From contig CAZMZH010000003.1 of assembly GCA_964570665.1 (NCBI GenBank), positions 1-64,000 of the forward strand: 64,000 nt of DNA, read 5' to 3'. Source of the DNA: JAJDAT01 sp964570665. GTDB lineage: Bacteria; Nitrospinota; Nitrospinia; Nitrospinales; JAJDAT01. Positions 46,691-56,255 of the stretch are shown in pieces. The number at the start of each line of letters is the position of its first letter. Positions within the stretch are counted from its first letter, which is position 1. The notes under the pieces are model-generated. The model was not told the origin of the DNA. It worked only from the letters and a program-made list of their open reading frames with translations, and did no database searches. A program made the translations under genes and the position numbers.

Positions 46691-48088
46691 ATGTCCCAAA
46701 ATAAATCCATTTATATAATTGCCGTTTGTGGAACGGGTATGAGCGCTCTGGCAGGGCTGCTTAAAAAATCTGGACAATATGTGGTTGGGTCCGACGCGAA
46801 TATCTATCCGCCTGTAAGCGATTTGTTGGACAAATATGGTATTGAAGTGAAGCCAGGTTACAAAAAAGAGAACGTTCCATTAGACGCCGATTTGATTGTG
46901 GTTGGAAACGCAATATCTAAAACGAATCCCGAGGCGGAAGTCGCTCTGGAATCGGGAATACGTTATGTTTCTTTTCCCGAAGCTTTGGGAGAGTTTTTTC
47001 TCCAGGATCGCAAATCGCTTGTTGTGGCCGGTACCCATGGAAAAACCACAACATCTTCGCTATTAGCCTGGATGTTAGAAGGAACGGATCAAAAACCGGG
47101 TTTTTTAATCGGTGGGTGGCTGAAAAACTTCGATTCTAACTACGGTTATCCCGAAGGGGATTATTTCGTGGTCGAAGGCGACGAATACGACACGGCATTT
47201 TTTGATAAAGGGCCAAAGTTTTTGCACTACCGTCCTTATGCGTCGATTCTGACCGGCATTGAGTTTGATCATGCGGATATTTATGATAGCTTGGAGCAGA
47301 TTCAAGATAATTTTAGAAAATTCGTTTCCATAATTAATCCGAATGGTTTCTTACTTGTCGAAGACTCTAAAAAAAACATGGAAAACGTTTTAATTAGCGC
47401 TTCGTGTGAAATTGAAACCTACGGGTTTTCCGATAACGCAGATTGGCAGGTCCGCGACTATACTCATTCGGAAGGAGTTGGAAGTTTCAGCCTATTTCAT
47501 AGACAAGAATTTACCGGCAAATTCTCTCTTCCCATGATTGGACGCCATAACATACAAAATAGCTCCGCCGTTGTGGCGATGGGGTTAAAATTAGGAATTG
47601 ATCCCGACGCCATCAATAAGGCCTTGTTGAACTTTAAAGGGATCAAGCGTAGACAGGAAATTGTGGGCGTTAAAAACGACGTCACGGTAATTGACGACTT
47701 TGCGCATCATCCTACGGCAATTGAGTTGACTGTCGATGCCGTGAAGGAAGCTTATCCCAAGCGTAGAGTTTGGGCTGTTTTTGAACCCCGTTCCGCTACA
47801 TCGCGAAGAAACTCTTTCCAAAATGAGTTGCCGCAAAGTTTGATGGCGGCAGATAAAATCATTCTAGCTAAATTATTTGCGCCGGATAAAATAAAACCAG
47901 AAAACCGATTCGATTTGGATAGGGCGGTAACCGATTTAAAAAATAAAGGAAAAGATGCCTACCTGATTTCCGAAGTAGAGGATATAATTGAATATATAGT
48001 CTGCAATAGCAAACCTGGCGACATTGTTTTGATCATGTCTTCCGGCGGTTTTGACAATATCCATCGAAAACTCTTGGATCGGTTATAA
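46691..48088 (+). CDS. mpl: murein tripeptide ligase Mpl
   Basis: A 465-residue Mur-family ligase that reattaches recycled L-Ala-D-Glu-meso-DAP to UDP-MurNAc. N-terminal Rossmann part begins IIAVCGTGMSALAGLLK; the ATP loop is GTHGKTTT at 114-121; central EGDEYDTAFFD and the C-terminal HHPTAIELT and EPRSATSRRN are typical of Mpl rather than MurC. It shows meso-DAP peptidoglycan and murein recycling, which fits a Gram-negative cell. Confidence 0.93.
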   Translation: MSQNKSIYIIAVCGTGMSALAGLLKKSGQYVVGSDANIYPPVSDLLDKYGIEVKPGYKKENVPLDADLIVVGNAISKTNPEAEVALESGIRYVSFPEALGEFFLQDRKSLVVAGTHGKTTTSSLLAWMLEGTDQKPGFLIGGWLKNFDSNYGYPEGDYFVVEGDEYDTAFFDKGPKFLHYRPYASILTGIEFDHADIYDSLEQIQDNFRKFVSIINPNGFLLVEDSKKNMENVLISASCEIETYGFSDNADWQVRDYTHSEGVGSFSLFHRQEFTGKFSLPMIGRHNIQNSSAVVAMGLKLGIDPDAINKALLNFKGIKRRQEIVGVKNDVTVIDDFAHHPTAIELTVDAVKEAYPKRRVWAVFEPRSATSRRNSFQNELPQSLMAADKIILAKLFAPDKIKPENRFDLDRAVTDLKNKGKDAYLISEVEDIIEYIVCNSKPGDIVLIMSSGGFDNIHRKLLDRL

Positions 48089-48104
48089 CCTTAAAAAGGT
48101 TTAA

Positions 48105-49223
48105 ATGTTTTTATCTCAAACATATGGATTACTGAAGCATGGCTTGATGCAAAATGGAGTGTTCATATCTTCCGAAGTTGCGTCGATGCAAGAAATCGCC
48201 GAAGGTATTGTTAGCCTGGAAACGGGTAAAGAAATTACTTTTGCATTTTGCGAAGATTTTTTTGTTAGAACTTTTTTAAGTCCCGAAACTCAAAACGGTC
48301 CTAAAATTCAAATTCACGAAGGCCAAATTATGCTTCGGGCTGAAAAGGCAATGGCAGAAGTAGATATTGTTCCTTTGCCGCGATTTTTAAAAGATCATCT
48401 GAAAAATCGCAATCCCGTTTCTCATAATATTCAGTTGGATGGCAATTGTCTTAATCTTTTTTTGAGGTCGGTTCGCAAGCCTCCAGGTTTAAACATGGCT
48501 TTGAAGGATATTCTTTCGGTTATCCAATCCGCCTTCGAAGAAGGCGTCGCCGATTTAATTCAGTTAAACATGGATTACAATGAAAAGCCGGATAGAGATT
48601 TTTCTAAATTAGATTCGGTAATCAAAGAAATAAGAAAAAATTTTAGAACGTTTATTTCATTAAGAGGTTTTCCCCCCGATAATGTACGAGGAATAGATGG
48701 TTTATACGCTTCTGGAATTGATTTGATAAATTTTCCTTTGGAAGGTTTTGCTCGATCCGAAAAATTAGTAGCCTTACAACCGAGAATTAAAGATGCATTA
48801 AAATACGCGGTTAGCGTATTTCCACAAGGCGCTGTTTCTACTGAATTGGAACTGGGACCTACGGATCAACTTAAAGAAAAGATCGATCAACTGGGGGAGC
48901 TTGGAATTGCTCCTCATATAAAACTTCCAGAAAAATTGGAAAACTCAAAAACGGAATTTAGTCGAATTGAGGAAATATCTCGCCACTTAACCCATTGCGC
49001 ACACCGCGATAAACTTACTTTAAAGTGGTTATATCCCACCGCGTCGTTCGTTACTCCTTTAGACGCTTCTTTTTTTGTAGAGGATCCTAAATTAGCCAAA
49101 CTGGCAGTTCGTCCCCTTTATCAGTCTATGTTAGGAAGAAAGACTTCGGAAGGGTTTACGGCTTTGAGGAGGAAGCTGCGAGTAAGGAATATAGACGACT
49201 CTTTTGAATCTGCCGGATTGTAA
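48105..49223 (+). CDS. hypothetical protein, possibly a TIM-barrel relative of radical SAM proteins
   Basis: A 372-residue soluble protein following mpl by 16 nt. The middle (about 120-300) alternates helices and strands with a spacing like radical SAM barrels (IKEIRKNFRTFISLRGFPP, then YASGIDLINFPLEG), but there is no CxxxCxxC motif. The N-terminal 110 residues look beta-rich. I do not recognise a family; the barrel reading is weak inference. Close spacing suggests cotranscription with mpl. Confidence 0.6.
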   Translation: MFLSQTYGLLKHGLMQNGVFISSEVASMQEIAEGIVSLETGKEITFAFCEDFFVRTFLSPETQNGPKIQIHEGQIMLRAEKAMAEVDIVPLPRFLKDHLKNRNPVSHNIQLDGNCLNLFLRSVRKPPGLNMALKDILSVIQSAFEEGVADLIQLNMDYNEKPDRDFSKLDSVIKEIRKNFRTFISLRGFPPDNVRGIDGLYASGIDLINFPLEGFARSEKLVALQPRIKDALKYAVSVFPQGAVSTELELGPTDQLKEKIDQLGELGIAPHIKLPEKLENSKTEFSRIEEISRHLTHCAHRDKLTLKWLYPTASFVTPLDASFFVEDPKLAKLAVRPLYQSMLGRKTSEGFTALRRKLRVRNIDDSFESAGL

Positions 49224-49308
49224 GTTCTTTTTTCAAAGTTTTTATAAAACTTTTACCTAAACCGTTATATTTTTTAGCGGATAAATATTCCCCCGACCAG
49301 TTCAAAAC

Positions 49309-49872
49309 CTATCTCGTTTCGATTTCACGGTAACTATCTTTTCCTATTCCATCAAGGCTAATTTTGGGAGCCCGATAATATGCGTTCCCAGGGGTTGATT
49401 TCCATAAACCACCGGCCTTTTTTGTTTTCTCTTTCAATAATATATGAGATGGAAGATTTTCCCGTTCTTTCAAGACTCTCAATTCTTCCTCGCAGTAATG
49501 GATTGAACTTTGAAAATTTAAATATTCTCGGGTTTGCTCCGCATCCTTAAATGAAGCGATATATGGAATGAGAAAAAGGCTTGTCCCCATATAATATAAG
49601 GCTTTTAGAGGTTCTTCGTTATAAAACTGACCCCCTCCAGGAAAAATAGCCAAAGTTTTAGCCATTCCAGGATCTTTCATTTGAAACTTATCCTGACATC
49701 CTGCAGCTTCTAATTCTGCCATCTTTATTTTCATCTCGGGGGTGATTCTTTTAATTTGCAAATCTTCGGACAATCCCTCGAATAGCAACTGGCTTTTAGG
49801 TCCGCAAGCTCCTACAAGGATCAAGGACAATAACGAAACAAATAAATTTCTAATACCCAAGTTTTTTAACAT
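49309..49872 (-). CDS. lipoprotein resembling DUF5683 proteins
   Basis: A 187-residue protein with a signal peptide ending in the lipobox LVGAC (Cys near 23). Around residues 76-105 it has PGGGQFYNEEPLKALYYMG followed by a hydrophobic stretch, which is the pattern of DUF5683-type envelope proteins. Two further Cys residues occur at about 59 and 128. Function unknown. It is convergent with the gene at 48105. Confidence 0.65.
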   Translation of the reverse strand: MLKNLGIRNLFVSLLSLILVGACGPKSQLLFEGLSEDLQIKRITPEMKIKMAELEAAGCQDKFQMKDPGMAKTLAIFPGGGQFYNEEPLKALYYMGTSLFLIPYIASFKDAEQTREYLNFQSSIHYCEEELRVLKERENLPSHILLKEKTKKAGGLWKSTPGNAYYRAPKISLDGIGKDSYREIETR

Positions 49873-50030
49873 ACGCTCTTCCCGCCAATCCGAACGGGTC
49901 CTCTTAAGCTATTGAAAAATATGGAACTAAGTCTATTTTTTCAATTATAGCAATAGAGTTGTAGAATGCCAAGACAATAATTGCTTAAAAATCAATGAGT
50001 TTTAAGTAATTTGGGGTATTTGGGTTTAAT

Positions 50031-50040
50031 GGGGGGGGGG
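50031..50040. repeat. run of ten G residues
   Basis: A homopolymeric tract in an otherwise AT-rich intergenic region. It begins 7 nt after the stop codon of the radical SAM gene (C run on that strand) and lies about 160 nt upstream of the lipoprotein start at 49872. Such tracts are prone to slippage. Confidence 0.9.
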
Positions 50041-50047
50041 TAGTAGA

Positions 50048-51115
50048 TCAAACAAAATTATAGGAGAAGCAACCGCTTGAGCATCGAACCATATAGTGAG
50101 GACAACTTCTACAGGGCTCTTTTGCTTTTGTTTCTTCGAACACATTATTTAAAAACCGAGCGCCCATTCTTGCAGTCGCAATACTATTGATTTCTTTAAA
50201 CTCACTAATATTGCCAAGCTTCATATTATGGAAGGGAAAGCAATTGAAGCAATCTCCTTTGGAGTCAATATCCATTGGACTGCCATCGGCACACCCAAAA
50301 TAAAGGTGATGTTGGTTCCATTCTTCTAAGGGGGGAACTTGTTGTGAGCCGTGAAAGAAAAATCTTTCCGCAAGAGAAAATTCGTCTCCTTCCAATTCGT
50401 CCAAAAAACAAGGCGGAAAAGAGCAATCAAAGCGAAAGCTCAATTGTGGAAATCGTTTCAAAACCTCTATCATTTTACGGCCCATTTGAGGAAATTGTCT
50501 AATGGGTAAATAAACGTTTAAGTCTTCGCCAACAATAGGAAACGCTGGGCTTACTCTGATTTTGTACATTTGATCTTTGGGAAGACCTACTTTTTGGTAA
50601 ATGGCGTCTATTTCTTCGCATTGGCGCATAAGATCTTGTTCAATGGAATATAAATTTAGGCTAAAAGTTACGCTATACCCATTAATCCGCAGCAATGTCT
50701 CTGCGACTTCCCCGCAACGCTGATGATTTTTTTCAGAAATATTTTCTTGAGTCTGCCAGTTTAAAAGAACCCCAAAGCCAACTTTTCTGCTGACTGCTCC
50801 ATTTCTTCCGCTGGCCCCAATCAAAACATCTAACGCTTTTTCTGGCATTAGACCATTAGTGAAAACGCCTAAAGAGGAGTAGGGAGGCATGCTTTCTAAT
50901 GTTTGCGAAAACATCTCGGGGAACTTGGGGTGGAGAGTAGGTTCTCCCCCCATAAAGTTGATGTTAGCGTCATTTTTTATTTTGGGAAGTAAATCGCCTG
51001 TGAAGTAATCGTAATCCATCGATTTACCAGGCGATTTAACCGTTTCTTCCATATATTCGTCGGCAAAGCAATAATTACACTTTAAATTGCAATAACTATT
51101 TAAAATAATATTCAT
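50048..51115 (-). CDS. radical SAM protein with SPASM-like C-terminus
   Basis: A 355-residue iron-sulfur enzyme. The SAM-cluster motif is C9-x3-C13-x2-C16, followed by GGEPTLHP. The C-terminal part carries many Cys residues (CADGSPMDIDSKGDCFNCFP, then CRSCPHYMVRCSSGC), as in SPASM/twitch enzymes that hold extra clusters and often modify peptides. The substrate is unknown. A 48-codon frame ends 13 nt upstream, and an RND exporter gene precedes that. Confidence 0.85.
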   Translation of the reverse strand: MNIILNSYCNLKCNYCFADEYMEETVKSPGKSMDYDYFTGDLLPKIKNDANINFMGGEPTLHPKFPEMFSQTLESMPPYSSLGVFTNGLMPEKALDVLIGASGRNGAVSRKVGFGVLLNWQTQENISEKNHQRCGEVAETLLRINGYSVTFSLNLYSIEQDLMRQCEEIDAIYQKVGLPKDQMYKIRVSPAFPIVGEDLNVYLPIRQFPQMGRKMIEVLKRFPQLSFRFDCSFPPCFLDELEGDEFSLAERFFFHGSQQVPPLEEWNQHHLYFGCADGSPMDIDSKGDCFNCFPFHNMKLGNISEFKEINSIATARMGARFLNNVFEETKAKEPCRSCPHYMVRCSSGCFSYNFV

Positions 51116-51128
51116 TAAATTTGCCTTC

Positions 51129-51275
51129 TCAATTTATTAGGGGAGTTAAAACCATGGAAATTTTAACGATCTGATTTACGCCACACTTATTAGGAAGTAG
51201 ACGTAATAACTCCTCTAGCAGTTCTAGATTTTTTAAATCAGCTTTATATTTATGCACAGAATTTTTCTGAAGCAT
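51129..51275 (-). CDS. small ORF ahead of the radical SAM gene
   Basis: A 48-residue frame with an ATG start: a Lys-rich front, an amphipathic stretch (LKNLELLEELLRLLPNK), one Cys and a hydrophobic end. Its stop is 13 nt from the radical SAM start, which has a GAAGG site in the gap. No good ribosome site precedes the small ORF itself, so it could be chance. Size and position would suit a peptide substrate of the enzyme. Confidence 0.35.
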   Translation of the reverse strand: MLQKNSVHKYKADLKNLELLEELLRLLPNKCGVNQIVKISMVLTPLIN

Positions 51276-51344
51276 GTAATAGTGATTTTCTTATAAATGA
51301 TAGGTCTTTTATGGTTTGTTAGCAAGTGAGGATTTTTAAAAGCC

Positions 51345-54089
51345 TTAAACTGAAATTCGTTTTTCTGCAGACCAGCGAAGAAGAGCGGGAAGTAAGGTCA
51401 CTGAAGCTAGGAGGCAATTTGCAACTCCAATGGTTAATAATAATCCCAAACTATGGATTCCTTGATGATCGGCCACGGTTAAACTGCCAAAGCCTATCAT
51501 GGTTGTCAAAGTTGTCAATACGACCGCTTTACCAACGCTTTTGGTGAGTAAGTTAACGGTTTTGTTCGTTTCTTCACGAAACCGATGTACTAGATGGACC
51601 CCGTCTACCACCCCAATACCTAATATAAGCGGCAAAATTACTAAGTTGGCTAAATTAAATTGAATATCAACAATTGACATGATTCCTACTGTCCATATCG
51701 AGCCGGCCAGGGTAGGAATTAAAACTAAAACTGCAGTCCAAAGTCGCCGTAACGAGAACAGGAGATAAATAAATATAGAAAATAAGGCAATTTTTCCTCC
51801 CTGTATATATCCTTCTTTCATCTTCTGTCCCGATTGATAAAGATGCACTCCATTTCCAGTTATGTTGGAGTCAATGGAGCGAAGTTCTTTTAAAAAAGAT
51901 TCCATTTCTTTTTTCTTCCAAATATCAATATTAGGATAAATGACAATTAAAAACCTCCCTTTGTTGCCTAAATACCGTTGTTTAAAACTTTCAGGCAACG
52001 CCTTTAGGGCCACGGGTTCTGAGTCGACGTTTTGTTGGAGGCCGTTTATTTTATCCCGGTAATCTGAAAATAATTTTTCCGAATAGCCGCTCAGTCTTTT
52101 ATTTGAAATATTTTCGCCCAATTGATTTAAATTCTGCAGAATTTCTTGAGCCCACTTTTGAGATTGGGCTATCTGGTTGCCTTCGTTGGGGGCTTCCCTG
52201 GTTTGTAGTTTGAACAATATTCTTTTTGTAATTTTTTTTAAGTTTCTAATCGAAACGGGTTCATTTTCTGAATTAATTTCAATTTCCGAAACAAACGGTT
52301 CCAATTTTTTAATCTGATTAATTTTATTTTCTTGGTTATCGGGGAGTAATGAAATAACGCTTTCAACCTTTTCGACGGTTGAAAGTTTTTCAAATAAGGC
52401 GCTCTTTTGTCTCGCTTCTTCTAAATTAGCGGCTAACGAAACCGCATACCAGGTGGATCTATTGCCTGTTTCGACCATTTTTAATTCATAAGAAACCGCT
52501 TCGGTATTTTTTGCTTGAAGATGGAGGATGTTGTAGTCAAACTCAAGATCTTTTAATGGCCATGAGGATATCGCTAGCATAACCAAACACGCGAAAATAA
52601 TTTTTCCGTAGCGGGAATAAATATTGTCGAGAAGGCCTGGCGATGTTTTGGGCTTATGGGTAAATTGTAAAGTTTTTTTTCTCCATTTTTCGTCTAACAA
52701 AATCGCCGAAGGTAGGGTGATGGTCATTGCGATAAAAGACAATAAGACGCCTCCAGCCGAAATTATACCGAGTTCGGCAATACCTTTAAAATCCCCAACT
52801 GTAAGAGAGGCAAATGCGATCGTTGTGGTAACCGCTCCAGACAAATTGGCTTTTCCCGTTCCTAGAACGGTTTTACGCAAAGCTAATTCAATATTTTGTT
52901 CAGCGGACCTTTCTTCGCGGTACCTCTCCAATAGATGAATTCCAAAATCAATACCCAGTCCTATTAAAATGGTGGTAAATACGACGGACAATATATTAAG
53001 GCTGCCAACGGTTAAAGCGGCATAGCCTAGGGTCCAACATAAGGCTAACAATAAACAAAAAACAGCGATAAGAGGTTTGACTACGCTTCTAAAAGCGATA
53101 ATAAATAAAAGCGCCACTCCCGCAAATGCAATTTGAGAAGCAATTGCAACATCCTCCAACGTTGCGGCCATTTCATCTGCCGCGACGACTTCAGCGCCTG
53201 TCAATCCAACTCGAATCCCATTAAACTTTGGATTTAACTCTGAAATGATTGCGCGAATTGCGTCGATAGATCTTTTTGCTCCCGTAAAATCTCCCTTAGT
53301 TTCATTTGGATTTATTAACAGGAAGAGCATCGATCCGTCATTGGAAGTTAGATAACCTTTTCTCTTAAGCGTTTCCTCTTCTTTATTTGGTAGGAAATTC
53401 CAAGGTGATTTATAATGATTTTCGTTCTTTAGATGGGTGGCAATTTGCTCCAATAGTATTGTGAGAAAATTTAAATCGTCTTCTTCTTTGTTTTTTGATT
53501 TTGGTTTTTCTTCGTCTTCAACCAGTCCCATAAGCATGGTATCGACCATTCCCGAGCTAATTTGACGGTTTATTAAAGTTAATAAGTTGTTTAACCCGGG
53601 GTTTTCATTGAGGTCTTCTAGAAAATCTTGGCGCTCTAATACTTTCAAAATCAGATTGTCCAAATCAGCTTCGCTCAGATACAACAATCCTTTATTTTTA
53701 AAGTACTCAATATCGACTTTATAAAATATATTTGAGAAAAGAGAAGGTTGACCATTTAGCCGAGCGGCAAAAGCTTCGGCAAACTCAGCCATAGTTTCTG
53801 GGTTTTGGCCTTCAATAACGACAATCATTCCGTCGTAATCTGCGAAAGCTTTTCTATAATCCTTATACAGCCGATTATATTCAAGGTCCTGAGAAACTAA
53901 ATCGTCGCGGCCGGTTTTAAATTGGAGGCGGTCCTGTGCGATCCACAAAGAACCAAAGGCAAGAAGAATGGAAATAATTACTGACGGAATTGGCCAAAAA
54001 CAAGACAAATCCGCAAACTTTTTCAAAATCCCACAAACGACTAAATCAAAAAAGGTAGACTTCAGAGGGGATACCCCGGGCGAGTCCAT
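51345..54089 (-). CDS. RND/MMPL-family exporter, HpnN-like
   Basis: A 914-residue inner-membrane transporter with two repeats, each of one membrane segment, a large periplasmic domain and a five-to-six-segment bundle. Conserved proton-relay regions read LIGLGIDFGIHLLERYREER (near 370) and ILGIGVVDGVHLVHRFREE (near 840). Early periplasmic sequence (YDGMIVVIEGQ, KNKGLLYLSEADL) resembles HpnN, which moves hopanoids to the outer membrane. Lipid export is likely; hopanoids specifically are unproven, as no hopanoid gene is in the window. Confidence 0.8.
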   Translation of the reverse strand: MDSPGVSPLKSTFFDLVVCGILKKFADLSCFWPIPSVIISILLAFGSLWIAQDRLQFKTGRDDLVSQDLEYNRLYKDYRKAFADYDGMIVVIEGQNPETMAEFAEAFAARLNGQPSLFSNIFYKVDIEYFKNKGLLYLSEADLDNLILKVLERQDFLEDLNENPGLNNLLTLINRQISSGMVDTMLMGLVEDEEKPKSKNKEEDDLNFLTILLEQIATHLKNENHYKSPWNFLPNKEEETLKRKGYLTSNDGSMLFLLINPNETKGDFTGAKRSIDAIRAIISELNPKFNGIRVGLTGAEVVAADEMAATLEDVAIASQIAFAGVALLFIIAFRSVVKPLIAVFCLLLALCWTLGYAALTVGSLNILSVVFTTILIGLGIDFGIHLLERYREERSAEQNIELALRKTVLGTGKANLSGAVTTTIAFASLTVGDFKGIAELGIISAGGVLLSFIAMTITLPSAILLDEKWRKKTLQFTHKPKTSPGLLDNIYSRYGKIIFACLVMLAISSWPLKDLEFDYNILHLQAKNTEAVSYELKMVETGNRSTWYAVSLAANLEEARQKSALFEKLSTVEKVESVISLLPDNQENKINQIKKLEPFVSEIEINSENEPVSIRNLKKITKRILFKLQTREAPNEGNQIAQSQKWAQEILQNLNQLGENISNKRLSGYSEKLFSDYRDKINGLQQNVDSEPVALKALPESFKQRYLGNKGRFLIVIYPNIDIWKKKEMESFLKELRSIDSNITGNGVHLYQSGQKMKEGYIQGGKIALFSIFIYLLFSLRRLWTAVLVLIPTLAGSIWTVGIMSIVDIQFNLANLVILPLILGIGVVDGVHLVHRFREETNKTVNLLTKSVGKAVVLTTLTTMIGFGSLTVADHQGIHSLGLLLTIGVANCLLASVTLLPALLRWSAEKRISV

Positions 54090-54145
54090 GGAAGGCTTTC
54101 AGTTCGGATTTTGAAAGGGAAAAACTTTAAAAAAAAGAGATTGAT

Positions 54146-54760
54146 TTAAAAAGTAAAACCAAGCGTGAATAGATTAGCGTTTAGGCCGATATTAGGTCTT
54201 TGGGTTCCTGCGTTGGAAATATGGTAGAACCTATAATTAACGGAGAAAGAACCTCCCTTGGGGCGAAAGAACTCCAACCCTGCGCCTAAATGCAATAGAA
54301 ACTGAAAATCTCCTCCGATTTCCCGTTCTGCCAAATCTTTTTCGTCCCAGTCAGTTAGGGAAACGCCTCCGCCAGCTAATAGAGTAGGAGCCCATTTTTT
54401 GCCTGGTTTGACGAATTTATATTGCATCATCAAAGGGGAAAAGCCTATCAACGATCCAAAATCTGGGTTATGCAATAAATCGACGTTCAACTCATTAAAC
54501 CAATATAAATTGCCTTGATACCAAGACTTTCCAATATTGCCCGTTAAATCGTATTGGAAGTTTGCGGCAATATGGAAAAACTGAATATCTGTTCGATCTC
54601 GTCCATTTGGAATATTTATGCCAGCGCCATAGCCTAATTCGGTTCCAAATTGATAATGGCCTTTTTCAAACCTTGGAGCGGATCCCGCATATGAGTTTGT
54701 GGCTAAAAAAAACACAAAGGAAATGATAAAAAGATTTAATAAGTTTCTAAAAAATTTCAT
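54146..54760 (-). CDS. pagL: PagL-like lipid A 3-O-deacylase
   Basis: A 204-residue outer-membrane beta-barrel enzyme with a signal peptide ending NSYA near residue 25. The catalytic pair H180 and S182 sits in YRFYHISNAGTQRPNIGLN, the PagL signature, and the protein ends in an aromatic residue (GFTF), as outer-membrane barrels do. It trims lipid A acyl chains. The ATG at 54760 gives a proper signal peptide; the longer frame to 54826 does not. It lies upstream of the exporter gene on the same strand. Confidence 0.85.
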   Translation of the reverse strand: MKFFRNLLNLFIISFVFFLATNSYAGSAPRFEKGHYQFGTELGYGAGINIPNGRDRTDIQFFHIAANFQYDLTGNIGKSWYQGNLYWFNELNVDLLHNPDFGSLIGFSPLMMQYKFVKPGKKWAPTLLAGGGVSLTDWDEKDLAEREIGGDFQFLLHLGAGLEFFRPKGGSFSVNYRFYHISNAGTQRPNIGLNANLFTLGFTF

Positions 54761-55017
54761 CGAAGCTAATCCTAAATTGATAAACAAGTAATAAAACGTG
54801 GAGATTGTATCACAATTATTTCTCAATTTTCATCTCCTTTATTCCTATATTTTAGCTTAAATAGTTATAAAATTTATTGTATATGGTTTTTCAACAAGCT
54901 TGGCGGACTGTTAGGCGCTTTTATTAAATACCTAATTTTTATTGCATTGAGTTTTTATTCAATAAATGATAAATATGTAAGTTTAATGCATGATAAAAAC
55001 TGCGGAGGTAATGCCCT

Positions 55018-55290
55018 ATGATGGGAATCGGTTTTCCCGAATTATTTGTTATTTTGTTGATTATTATGATCATTTTTGGCGCTGGCAAATTGCCTGAAAT
55101 CGGGAGCGCATTCGGAAATAGTATCAAAAACTTTAAAAAGTCCATGAAAGAAGCTGACGAGATAAAAGCGGAAGCTGAAATTGAACAAGCCGTAATTGAA
55201 GCGACATCAGATGGCGTTGAAGAAGGGGCTAAGGAAAACGAAGCTACAGAGGCGCCTCCAGAGCCTGAGAAAGAAACCCAGGAAAAATAA
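55018..55290 (+). CDS. tatA: Sec-independent translocase subunit TatA
   Basis: A 90-residue protein: a short N-terminus, one membrane helix (about 6-22), the hinge FGAGKLPEIGSAFG and an amphipathic helix, followed by an acidic tail. It forms the pore of the twin-arginine pathway, which exports folded proteins. A strong GGAGGT site at 55004 sets the ATG at 55018. TatB and TatC are not in the window. Confidence 0.92.
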   Translation: MMGIGFPELFVILLIIMIIFGAGKLPEIGSAFGNSIKNFKKSMKEADEIKAEAEIEQAVIEATSDGVEEGAKENEATEAPPEPEKETQEK

Positions 55291-55368
55291 AAACTTAAAG
55301 TTGGTTAAATTTTAAGTTGATTTATTATACCCAATTTAGTTTGTTCGCCATAGATTAATTTAAATCTT

Positions 55369-55986
55369 ATGACAACCGATCAAAAAGCGGAAGAAGAGAT
55401 TCTCGCAAGAAAATTAATTGAAGGCGATTTGGAGGCCTTTGATCGCTTTGTCGAAATCTACCAAAAAAAGATTTACGCGCTCGCTTATAACCTCACCCAC
55501 AACCAAATGGACGCTCAGGATGTTACCCAAGAAGTGTTCTTGACAATATTTCGTAAAGCCCATACTTTCCAAGGAAAATCGGCATTTTCGAGCTGGGTTT
55601 ATAGGGTTGCTCTTAACGCGGTTTATATGAAGTTAAGAAGTAAAAAGAAAGATAAATCTATTTCTGTAGAGGATGCTTTCCCTAGTTTTAATGGAGCGGG
55701 TTACCACCAGGAGATAATTAGAGATTGGTCTGAAAGCGCAGAATCGTTAATGTTTTCGAACGAAACTAAAAATGTTATTCAAGGCGCTGTCGATCAGTTA
55801 CCTGAAAAAGAAAAAATTGCTTTTCTTTTGAGGGATGTAGAAGGTCTTTCAACTGAAGAAGCTGCCGAAGCTCTGGATTTATCTGTTTCTGCCGTAAAAT
55901 CTCGTTTGCATCGAGCCCGTTTAATTTTAAGAAAAAAATTATCGGGTTACTTTGAGGAGAAGCAAATTCCAGGAGTGTCAAAGTGA
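55369..55986 (+). CDS. ECF sigma factor, RpoE-like
   Basis: A 205-residue group IV sigma factor. Region 2 (about 20-95) has DAQDVTQEVFLTIFRKAHTF and region 4 (about 135-190) has LLRDVEGLSTEEAAEALDLS then AVKSRLHRAR; region 3 is absent as expected. It would direct RNA polymerase to an envelope or stress regulon. Its stop overlaps the start of a zinc anti-sigma gene by 4 nt, the usual regulator pair. Confidence 0.92.
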   Translation: MTTDQKAEEEILARKLIEGDLEAFDRFVEIYQKKIYALAYNLTHNQMDAQDVTQEVFLTIFRKAHTFQGKSAFSSWVYRVALNAVYMKLRSKKKDKSISVEDAFPSFNGAGYHQEIIRDWSESAESLMFSNETKNVIQGAVDQLPEKEKIAFLLRDVEGLSTEEAAEALDLSVSAVKSRLHRARLILRKKLSGYFEEKQIPGVSK

Positions 55987-56225
55987 TTTGTTGCAAAGAA
56001 TGCCTCGAGCTGTTGCATGATTATTTAGATGGGACCCTAAATAAAGAGGTCGAAAATTCACTTGAGGAACATTTTCAAGATTGTCCCCCTTGTATTTCAT
56101 TTTTAAATACTTACAAAGCGACGTCTAACGCCTGTCGTCAGACCCTTACTGAAACCGAAATTCCTGGCGAAGTTGCGGCGAGTTTGAAAGCTTTTATCGA
56201 AAAAAATATAAAAAAGAGTTCATAA
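55983..56225 (+). CDS. zinc-containing anti-sigma factor
   Basis: An 80-residue protein of the ZAS/zf-HC2 type. The zinc motif is H30-x3-C34-x2-C37, with Cys residues at 3, 4 and 7 as further ligand candidates. There is no membrane segment, so it is cytoplasmic and may respond to redox. It starts with GTG overlapping the sigma gene stop, so both are made together and it probably holds that sigma factor inactive. Confidence 0.88.
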   Translation: MICCKECLELLHDYLDGTLNKEVENSLEEHFQDCPPCISFLNTYKATSNACRQTLTETEIPGEVAASLKAFIEKNIKKSS

Positions 56226-56255
56226 CGATAAAGCTATACATATAAGCTCCCGCCA

